A DNA stretch of 20,738 nt from JBPOIC01 sp052034865 (GTDB lineage Bacteria > UBA10199 > JADFYH01). The notes below the pieces were generated by a model. The model was not told the DNA's origin and did not search any database. It saw only the letters and a program-made list of their open reading frames with translations. The position numbers were made by a program, and so were the translations under genes. Positions 14,461 through 20,738 of this stretch are shown in pieces (positions within the stretch are counted from its first letter, which is position 1; every line of letters starts with the position of its first letter). The DNA is taken from contig JBPOIC010000049.1 of assembly GCA_052034865.1 (NCBI GenBank), forward strand, positions 1 through 20,738, given 5' to 3'.

Positions 14461-15741
14461 ATGAATGCACTCTTAATCAAAAACGGCTTTCTCATCGATC
14501 CTGCAAACAACATTGAAGATACCCTGGATCTTCTGATTGTCGAGGGACGCGTCGTCCGCGTCGGTAAAAATCTTTCTGAGCCGAACGCTCAGATTCTCGA
14601 TGTTAAAGGAGCGGTGATTGCACCTGGCTTTATTGACGTTCACGTTCACCTGCGTGAGCCGGGCCAGGAATACAAAGAAACGATCGCAACCGGCACTCGA
14701 GCCGCCGCCCGCGGGGGTTTTACCTCAGTGTGCTGTATGGCGAACACCTTGCCTGTGAACGACTGCGGCGCCATCACCGAGGCGATTTTGAAAAGTGCGC
14801 GCGATACGGGTGTCGTCAATGTCTTCCCTATTGGCGCGGTCACTAAAAATCTGGAAGGCAAAGAATTATCGGAAATCGGCGAGCTTAAAAATGCTGGCTG
14901 TGTCGCTCTCTCAGACGACGGTCGCACGATCGATCGCTCCAGCATGTTTCGAACAGCCCTGGAATATACCAAGGGCTTTGATTTGCCGATCATCAGTCAC
15001 TGTCTTTGCTCGGATCTCATGGGCAAAGGCGTCATGAACGAAGGCTTTGTCTCAACCGAACTAGGACTTACCGGCATTCCGCATGTGGCCGAAGATATCA
15101 TTATCTCCCGTGATATCCTCCTTGCCGAGCTCACCCAATCGCACGTGCATATTGCCCACACAAGCACTGCCGGCGGTGTCGATCTGGTCCGTCAGGCGAA
15201 AAAGAAAAGAATTGCCGTCAGCTGTGAAGTGACCCCTCACCACTTCACCCTTACTGATGATGCCTGCCGCAGCTATGATCCGAACACGAAAATGGCCCCC
15301 CCGCTTCGAACTCAAAAAGATATTGAAGCCATCAAACAGGCTTTATGCGATGGCACGGTCGATGTGATTGCCACCGATCACGCCCCGCACGCCCTTTCTG
15401 AAAAAGAGCTCGATTTTCAGGATGCCCCTTTTGGGATTATCGGCCTGGAAACAGCTCTCCCTTTGAGTTTGCGGCTGGTGGATGAGAAAGTGATTTCGCT
15501 CAAGCGCCTGATTGAATTACTTTCCGTCAATCCGTCCCGCCTGATGAAGCTCGAGCGAGGCTCACTCAAAGTCGGTGCGATTGCGGATGTCGTTATCTTC
15601 GATCCAAAATCAACCTATCGCTACGATGTGTCTCAAACTGCATCCAAAAGCCGCAATTCGCCTTTTCATGGATGGGAGATGAAAGGAAAAGTGTTAGCGA
15701 CGATTGTGGGTGGGAGGGTTGTGTATTCGAATGAAGGGTAG
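14461..15741 (+). CDS. pyrC: Dihydroorotase (class I)
   Basis: Closes N-carbamoylaspartate to dihydroorotate with a metal centre in an amidohydrolase barrel; 426 residues from the ATG at 14461. Metal-binding blocks are HVHLREPG (H61, H63), SHC (H180), HIAHTSTAGG (H233) and ATDHAPH (D306). Typical class I features are AARGGFTSVCCMANTLPVND, GAVTKNLEGKELSEI and DAPFGIIGLETALPL. The substrate-side motif reads MANT, where many homologues have MPNT. An in-frame TTG at 14425 overlaps the pyrB stop and gives 12 residues without homology, so I prefer the ATG, though it has no ribosome site. The class I form commonly pairs with PyrB. The next operon gene, carA, is 533 bases further on because a transposase gene sits between them. 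Confidence 0.96.
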   Translation: MNALLIKNGFLIDPANNIEDTLDLLIVEGRVVRVGKNLSEPNAQILDVKGAVIAPGFIDVHVHLREPGQEYKETIATGTRAAARGGFTSVCCMANTLPVNDCGAITEAILKSARDTGVVNVFPIGAVTKNLEGKELSEIGELKNAGCVALSDDGRTIDRSSMFRTALEYTKGFDLPIISHCLCSDLMGKGVMNEGFVSTELGLTGIPHVAEDIIISRDILLAELTQSHVHIAHTSTAGGVDLVRQAKKKRIAVSCEVTPHHFTLTDDACRSYDPNTKMAPPLRTQKDIEAIKQALCDGTVDVIATDHAPHALSEKELDFQDAPFGIIGLETALPLSLRLVDEKVISLKRLIELLSVNPSRLMKLERGSLKVGAIADVVIFDPKSTYRYDVSQTASKSRNSPFHGWEMKGKVLATIVGGRVVYSNEG

Positions 15742-15821
15742 TCCATCATGGAGAAAATGGCCGCCGGCCGATGCGACTCTCTGGTTATGATTACACTCAC
15801 ACAGGTGCTTATTTCGTAACC

Positions 15822-15832
15822 GTGTGTGTGTG
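15822..15832 (+). repeat. GT dinucleotide tract at the transposase frameshift
   Basis: Five GT units plus a G, exactly where the two transposase reading frames meet. Dinucleotide tracts change length by strand slippage, and loss of one unit would restore the frame. Confidence 0.7.
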
Positions 15833-16006
15833 AAAGACCGGCAGTGTTTGTTCGGTGAAGTGGTGGCAGGTGAGATGAGGAGGAGTGCATTGGGAATGCA
15901 GGTTGAAGAGACATGTCAGCAATTAAATAAGCGGTTTCCCAGCACTCAATTGGATAGTTTTATTGTTATGCCCAATCATTTTCATTGGATCATTCATCTT
16001 CAAGAG

Positions 16007-16034
16007 GTAGGGGCGGAGATCCTCCCGCCCCTAC
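16007..16034. repeat. REP-like inverted repeat inside the transposase gene
   Basis: GTAGGGGCGG (16007-16016) and CCGCCCCTAC (16025-16034) are perfect 10-base inverted arms around an 8-base loop. The layout is that of REP/BIME-type elements, which RAYT proteins recognise. It encodes part of the variable region between the HUH motif and the catalytic Tyr (around GAEILPPL). It is the only copy I see in the window. Confidence 0.6.
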
Positions 16035-16260
16035 ATTTAGGAAAGACTATCGCCTACTTTCAATATGAAACTACAAAAACGTTCAATGCAGATAGAGTAG
16101 GGCCTCTATTGAAACTCTGGCAACGTAACTACTACGAACACATCATCCGAAATGATGAAGAGCTAAATTGCATTCGTGAATATATTCAAAACAATCCCTT
16201 GCAATGGGATTTAGATCGAGAAAATCCTCAGGGCAAAACCAGAAGCCCCGAGCACACATG

Positions 16261-16265
16261 GGAGG
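16261..16265 (+). promoter_or_regulatory. carA Shine-Dalgarno site inside the transposase 3' end
   Basis: GGAGG lies nine bases before the carA TTG start and overlaps the last Trp-Glu codons of the transposase gene. It decides the TTG start and implies that ribosomes finishing the transposase frame could couple to carA. Confidence 0.7.
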
Positions 16266-16274
16266 CTTAATCAA

Positions 16275-17420
16275 TTGAAAGCATTTTTAATTTTAAAAGA
16301 TGGAACCTATTTTGAGGGTCGCTCCTTTGGTTATGAAGGAGAAGACAGCGCCGGATTTTGTGCCGAAGGGGAAGTCGTATTCAACACTTCGATGATGGGG
16401 TATCAGGAAATCCTCACCGATCCTTCCTACCGCTGGCAGCTGGTATGCATGACATATCCGGAAATCGGAAATTATGGGATCAATGCCGAAGATGTCGAAT
16501 CGATCCGTCCGCAGGTTTCCGGCTTTATCGTCAAACGCTACCACCCCACTCCTTCAAATTTCAGATCCGAGCAATCGCTGGCAGATTATCTTAAGCAAAA
16601 TAAAATTCCTGGAATCGAAGGGATTGATACCCGTGCCCTGGTGAAACATTTAAGAGATCGTGGGGCTATGCCGGGAATTTTGGCCGTCGGAAATCTTGAT
16701 CCAGCCCAGCTTAAAAAGCAGGCGAAAAAAATGCAGACGATGGATGGGCGCGATCTCGTCGCTGATGTCAGCTGTGCGGAGCCTTACACCTGGAAAAAAG
16801 GCGTGTGGCGCTTAGGTCCTCAAGGGAAAGAAATCGAAGTTCAAAGTCATCACAAAAAATCGCTGCCCATCATTGCTTACGATTTTGGGATCAAGCAAAA
16901 CATCTTGAGAAATCTGGTCAGCTCCGGATTTGAAGTCACTGTCGTGCCCGCGCAAACGCCAGCTCAGGAAATCTTAAAGCAAAATCCCGCGGGCGTTTTT
17001 CTTTCGAACGGTCCTGGAGATCCGGCCGCTGTCCACTACGCGATTGAAAACGTCGCCCAGCTTATTGGAAAAACTCCCCTGTTCGGGATCTGCTTGGGTC
17101 ATCAGATTATGGGACTCGCTTTGGGAGGAAAAACCTATAAATTGAAATTTGGTCATCGCGGGGGCAATCAGCCCGTGATGGATTTGGAAACCGGAAAGGT
17201 TGAGATCACCGCGCAAAATCACGGGTTTGCCGTCGATGAGAAATCCTTAAAAGATAAAGCACGCGTTTCACATTTGAACCTGAATGATCAAACCGTCGAA
17301 GGATTGATGGACAGATCCGGAAAATTCTTCTCGGTTCAATATCATCCTGAAGCCGCTCCCGGCCCACACGATTCGCTCTATCTGTTCGAGCGATTTCGAC
17401 GGATGATTGAGAATTCTTAA
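16275..17420 (+). CDS. carA: Carbamoyl-phosphate synthase, small (glutaminase) subunit
   Basis: Releases ammonia from glutamine and channels it to CarB for carbamoyl phosphate, feeding pyrimidine and arginine synthesis. At 381 residues it is full length. The N-terminal CPSase domain has VVFNTSMMGYQEILTDPSY and GIDTRALVKHLRDRG. The class I glutamine amidotransferase domain has SNGPGDP, GICLGHQ with nucleophile Cys273, and VQYHPEA with His357 and Glu359. The start is a TTG at 16275 (TTG AAA GCA TTT), set by GGAGG nine bases upstream and by the family start MKAFLILKDGTYFEG. It begins four bases after the transposase stop and is followed by carB after 48 bases. A TTG start usually lowers initiation; whether that matters here is inference. 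Confidence 0.97.
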   Translation: MKAFLILKDGTYFEGRSFGYEGEDSAGFCAEGEVVFNTSMMGYQEILTDPSYRWQLVCMTYPEIGNYGINAEDVESIRPQVSGFIVKRYHPTPSNFRSEQSLADYLKQNKIPGIEGIDTRALVKHLRDRGAMPGILAVGNLDPAQLKKQAKKMQTMDGRDLVADVSCAEPYTWKKGVWRLGPQGKEIEVQSHHKKSLPIIAYDFGIKQNILRNLVSSGFEVTVVPAQTPAQEILKQNPAGVFLSNGPGDPAAVHYAIENVAQLIGKTPLFGICLGHQIMGLALGGKTYKLKFGHRGGNQPVMDLETGKVEITAQNHGFAVDEKSLKDKARVSHLNLNDQTVEGLMDRSGKFFSVQYHPEAAPGPHDSLYLFERFRRMIENS

Positions 17421-17468
17421 AAATGCCTATTTAAATCCACCGAAAGTTAGCTGAAGGATACAAGTCGA

Positions 17469-20400
17469 ATGCCTAAACGTACTGATCTTAAAAAAATACT
17501 TTTAATTGGAAGTGGTCCTATCGTCATCGGCCAGGCCTGCGAATTCGATTATTCGGGCACTCAGGCCGTGAAAGCGCTTAAGGAAGAAGGTTATGAAGTG
17601 GTGCTGGTGAACTCAAACCCAGCCACCATCATGACGGATCCGGATTTTGCGCATGCGACTTACATCGAACCTCTAACTGTCGAAACCCTGGCGCAGATTA
17701 TTGAGAAAGAAAAACCGCAGGCAATTCTTCCCACACTTGGAGGACAAACGGCTTTGAATCTAGCCATGGCGCTCGATCGCGCCGGCGTGCTTGAAAAATT
17801 TCAGGTCGAATTGATTGGCGCAAAGATCCCCGCTATTCGAAAAGCGGAAGATCGCAAAGAGTTTAAAAAAGCGATGGAAAAAATTGGCGTGGGTGTGGCC
17901 CGCTCAGGTTTAGTCCACTCAATGGAAGAAGCCCTCGAGGTTGCCAAAAAAATTGATTTCCCGCTCATTCTCCGTCCTGCCTTTACCTTAGGTGGAACCG
18001 GCGGCGGCATTGCACACAACATGGAAGAGTATCAGTCTTTGATCCGCTGGGGGCTGGATCAATCGCCTGTGCGCCAGATTCTGGTTGAAGAATCACTGGT
18101 CGGCTGGAAAGAGTTCGAGCTGGAAGTGATGCGCGACACCAAAGACAACGTCGTCATCATTTGCTCGATTGAAAATCTGGATCCGATGGGCGTGCACACG
18201 GGAGATTCCATCACCGTCGCTCCCATTCAAACGCTTACAGATAAGGAATATCAAATCCTGCGCGATGCCTCGATCGCGATCATTCGCGAGATCGGCGTCG
18301 AAACCGGAGGCTCGAACATTCAGTTTGCGATGAATCCGAAAGATGGACGCATGATCGTCATCGAGATGAACCCGCGTGTCTCCCGCAGCTCGGCCCTTGC
18401 CAGCAAGGCGACCGGTTTTCCGATTGCCAAAATCGCCACCAAACTCGCCGTTGGTTATACCCTGGATGAAATTCGCAATGACATCACCCGCTACACCCCA
18501 GCCTGCTTTGAGCCCACGCTCGATTATGTTGTTACGAAAATCCCCCGTTTTGCCTTCGAGAAATTCAAAGGCGCCGATGATCGCTTGACCACCCAGATGA
18601 AATCCGTCGGTGAAGTGATGGCAATTGGTCGAACCTTCAAGGAATCGCTGCAAAAAGCCATGCGCTCGCTCGAAACCGATCGCTATGGTTTTGATCCTCT
18701 TTCAGAAAAGAAAGGGAAATATCCCAAACCCGATGCGGCTCTCATCGAACGTCTCCGCACGCCGCGTGCCGATCGTTTGTGGGTTGTCGCAGAGGCGATG
18801 CGTCGCGGAATGAGTGTCGACGAAATTTACCAACACACGTTCATTGATCCCTGGTTTTTGCAACAAATCGAAGAAATTGTGCAGACCGAAGCTGCCCTTC
18901 AAAAATCGGGAGCCAAGGTTTTAGCGGCTCCCAAAAAATCTCGCTCAAATCCATCGGGAATTTCTCCCACTCTTCAACTTGCCAAACAGATGGGCTTTTC
19001 AGACCGCCGTCTCGCAGCGCTGACCGGAAAAAAAGAGGATTTCATCCGTACCTTACGCAAAAAACAAAAACTCTTACCAGTCTACAAGCGCGTCGATACC
19101 TGTGCCGCCGAGTTTGAGGCCTTCACGCCTTATCTTTATAGTAGCTTCGATGCCGAGGATGATTCTTATCCGACCAAAAAGAAAAAAGTCGTCATCTTGG
19201 GAGGCGGCCCCAACCGCATTGGCCAAGGGATTGAATTCGATTACTGCTGTGTCCATGCAAGCTTTTCGTTGCACGATGCCGGGTTCGAAACCATCATGGT
19301 CAATTGCAACCCAGAAACCGTTTCCACCGATTACGATATTTCTGACCGCCTTTATTTTGAGCCGCTCACGCAAGAAGATGTGCTGGCGATTTTGGAAAAT
19401 GAAAAACCGTACGGCGTGATTGTGCAGTACGGTGGCCAAACGCCTCTTAAGCTCGCCCATGCCATCCAAAAAGCGGGATTTAAAATTTTGGGAACCTCGC
19501 CCGACAGCATCGATATCGCCGAAGATCGCAAACGCTTTCAGCAACTGCTTAAAAAACTCAAACTCATTCAGCCTGCAAATGGAACCGCGCGCTCTACTGA
19601 AGAGGCTTTAAAGGTTGCCAAAAAAATTGGCTATCCCGTCGTGGTGCGTCCGTCCTACGTGCTCGGAGGACGGGCGATGCAGATCGTCTACAGCGATCAG
19701 GAGCTAAAAAATTACATGAAGGCGGCGGTGTCTGTCTCGGGAGGGCATCCGATTTTGCTCGATCGTTTTCTGGAAGCCGCGATCGAAATCGATGTGGATT
19801 GCGTGAGCGATGGTAAAGACGTGATCATCGGTGGGATCATGGAACATATCGAAGAGGCGGGAATTCACTCGGGCGATTCGGCCTGCTGCATTCCTCCACA
19901 CTCCCTTTCGTCGACAATTTTAAATGAAGTCCGTCGTCAGACGATTCTCATGGCCAAGGCCTTAAAAGTAGTTGGCCTAATGAACGTTCAGTTCGCTGTG
20001 AAAAATGACCGGATCTATGTGCTCGAAGTGAATCCACGTGCGTCGCGAACTATTCCATTTGTTTCCAAGGCGATAGGTCGTCCTTTGGCCAAGATTGCGG
20101 CACTTGCGATGGTTGGAAAAAGTCTGAAATCCCAAAAATTCACCCAGGAGGTCATCCCTCCCTTTTTATCTGTGAAAGAAGTGGTTTTACCTTTTTCAAA
20201 ATTTCCAGGTGTTGACACCTTGCTTGGACCTGAGATGAAAAGTACAGGAGAGGTGATGGGAATTGCCGATCATTTTGGCGGGGCGTTTTTAAAAGCGCAA
20301 ACGGCCGCTTCCAATCCACTTCCTAAAAAAGGCGATATTTTTATCTCGGTAACGGATGCCGATAAGCCCGCGATTGTCGATACCGCGCGGCGTTTATCTC

Positions 20401-20738
20401 AAATGGGTTTTGGAATTTTGGCAACAGAAGGGACTTCGGAATTTCTCAAGCGCTTGGGGATTCAGGTGCGCTCGGTGCACAAGGTTGCTGAAGGCTCGCC
20501 TCACATCGTTGACTATTTAAAAGAAGGGAAAGTCGCGATGCTGATCAACACACCCAAGGGCCATAGCTCCACCCTCGATAGCTATTCAATTCGACGGGCG
20601 GCTATCGAATACAATGTGCCCTACTTCACCACTACAGCCGCGGCTAATGCAGCAACTTCTGCAATTGAAGATCTTAAAAACCACACGCAAGGAGTAAAGA
20701 GCCTACAAGAATACCAGCACTCTTTTTGTCGCCCTTCC
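17469..20738 (+). CDS. carB: Carbamoyl-phosphate synthase, large subunit (runs off the right edge)
   Basis: Makes carbamoyl phosphate from bicarbonate, two ATP and the ammonia delivered by CarA. 1090 codons are open to the edge without a stop; the family is about 1070-1090 residues, so little is missing. The first synthetase half begins KILLIGSGPIVIGQACEFDYSG, with the ATP-grasp loop RPAFTLGGTGGG and IEMNPRVSRSSALASKATG. The second half repeats this as VVILGGGPNRIGQGIEFDY, RPSYVLGGRAMQIVY and LEVNPRASRTIPFVSK. The C-terminal MGS-like allosteric domain (about 965 onward) has GILATEGTSEFL, VHKVAEGSPHIVDY and INTPKG, matching residues that bind UMP/IMP in E. coli. AAGGA lies about eleven bases before the ATG. 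The frame is continuous at every point I checked. It is the last visible gene of the pyr operon. Confidence 0.97.
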   Translation, partial: MPKRTDLKKILLIGSGPIVIGQACEFDYSGTQAVKALKEEGYEVVLVNSNPATIMTDPDFAHATYIEPLTVETLAQIIEKEKPQAILPTLGGQTALNLAMALDRAGVLEKFQVELIGAKIPAIRKAEDRKEFKKAMEKIGVGVARSGLVHSMEEALEVAKKIDFPLILRPAFTLGGTGGGIAHNMEEYQSLIRWGLDQSPVRQILVEESLVGWKEFELEVMRDTKDNVVIICSIENLDPMGVHTGDSITVAPIQTLTDKEYQILRDASIAIIREIGVETGGSNIQFAMNPKDGRMIVIEMNPRVSRSSALASKATGFPIAKIATKLAVGYTLDEIRNDITRYTPACFEPTLDYVVTKIPRFAFEKFKGADDRLTTQMKSVGEVMAIGRTFKESLQKAMRSLETDRYGFDPLSEKKGKYPKPDAALIERLRTPRADRLWVVAEAMRRGMSVDEIYQHTFIDPWFLQQIEEIVQTEAALQKSGAKVLAAPKKSRSNPSGISPTLQLAKQMGFSDRRLAALTGKKEDFIRTLRKKQKLLPVYKRVDTCAAEFEAFTPYLYSSFDAEDDSYPTKKKKVVILGGGPNRIGQGIEFDYCCVHASFSLHDAGFETIMVNCNPETVSTDYDISDRLYFEPLTQEDVLAILENEKPYGVIVQYGGQTPLKLAHAIQKAGFKILGTSPDSIDIAEDRKRFQQLLKKLKLIQPANGTARSTEEALKVAKKIGYPVVVRPSYVLGGRAMQIVYSDQELKNYMKAAVSVSGGHPILLDRFLEAAIEIDVDCVSDGKDVIIGGIMEHIEEAGIHSGDSACCIPPHSLSSTILNEVRRQTILMAKALKVVGLMNVQFAVKNDRIYVLEVNPRASRTIPFVSKAIGRPLAKIAALAMVGKSLKSQKFTQEVIPPFLSVKEVVLPFSKFPGVDTLLGPEMKSTGEVMGIADHFGGAFLKAQTAASNPLPKKGDIFISVTDADKPAIVDTARRLSQMGFGILATEGTSEFLKRLGIQVRSVHKVAEGSPHIVDYLKEGKVAMLINTPKGHSSTLDSYSIRRAAIEYNVPYFTTTAAANAATSAIEDLKNHTQGVKSLQEYQHSFCRPS

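Larger units (their letters stand above)
15771..16270 (+). pseudogene. REP-associated (RAYT / Y1_Tnp, IS200-like) transposase, frameshifted
   Basis: RAYT proteins are single-copy relatives of IS200/IS605 transposases that nick single-stranded REP hairpins. The first part reads MRLSGYDYTHTGAYFVTVCV from 15771 and hits TGA at 15831. The family continues with VTVC-x-KDRQCLFGE, which is present one frame away (VKDRQCLFGEV from 15830). Removing one TG from the GT tract at 15822-15832 restores a continuous protein of about 165 residues. FIVMPNHFHWIIHL holds the HUH metal-binding pair, and WQRNYYEHIIRNDEELNCIREYIQNNP holds the catalytic-Tyr region; both are intact. It lies between pyrC and carA, in the same direction. 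Its last codons contain the carA ribosome site. It is most likely a recently broken gene; a sequencing error, or restart at a GTG at 15824, are alternatives. Confidence 0.8.

Noticed and set aside
17801..20218. Minus-strand open frames of up to 186 codons opposite carB
   Set aside because: They lie wholly within a conserved, continuous carB frame and have no independent start signals or family features.
1..20738. CRISPR arrays, tRNA or rRNA genes, prophage or defence islands
   Set aside because: Gaps between genes are all under 300 bases and show no regular direct repeats, tRNA-like cloverleafs or phage/defence protein motifs.

Overview
The window is a compact stretch of housekeeping genes, mostly on the minus strand, from a Gram-negative bacterium of moderate GC content. 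The evidence for Gram-negative is a lipoprotein carrying a SurA-like chaperone domain fused to a DsbA-like thioredoxin domain, a small signal-peptide protein ending in an outer-membrane-like beta hairpin, and a RAYT-type (REP-associated) transposase. A split transketolase, a PyrR-headed pyrimidine operon and a lone RF1-like rescue factor would fit a 'deltaproteobacterial' or related uncultured lineage. That placement is inference; no rRNA or other decisive marker is present.

Layout: 1-2491 (minus) holds the 5' two thirds of serS, the SurA/DsbA lipoprotein and the small secreted protein. At 2681-4189 a plus-strand GGQ-domain rescue-factor-like gene converges on prfA (RF1). rpmE (L31, zinc-binding form) lies upstream of prfA with a terminator between them, and trmJ (tRNA 2'-O-methyltransferase) follows. 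namZ (DUF1343 muramidase family) is divergent from trmJ at 5359-6534. A minus-strand run from 6687 to 12676 holds, in transcription order, a DUF255 thioredoxin-fold protein, the transketolase N and C halves, a CtpA-type S41 protease and a GST-fold protein.

From 12795 to the right edge is a plus-strand pyrimidine biosynthesis operon: promoter, short leader with a possible 9-codon leader peptide, intrinsic terminator (putative attenuator), pyrR, pyrB, pyrC, a RAYT-type transposase gene, carA and carB (unfinished at the edge). carA and carB make carbamoyl phosphate, PyrB condenses it with aspartate and PyrC closes the ring; pyrD, pyrE and pyrF are not in the window.

The most notable features are (1) the attenuator-like terminator 10 bases before the pyrR start, next to a tiny leader ORF; (2) the transposase lodged between pyrC and carA, broken by an apparent 2-base expansion of a GT tract, whose last codons supply the carA Shine-Dalgarno sequence; and (3) a perfect 10-bp inverted repeat of REP type inside the transposase reading frame. 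I see no CRISPR array, tRNA, rRNA, prophage or defence system. No stretch over 300 bases lacks a gene.
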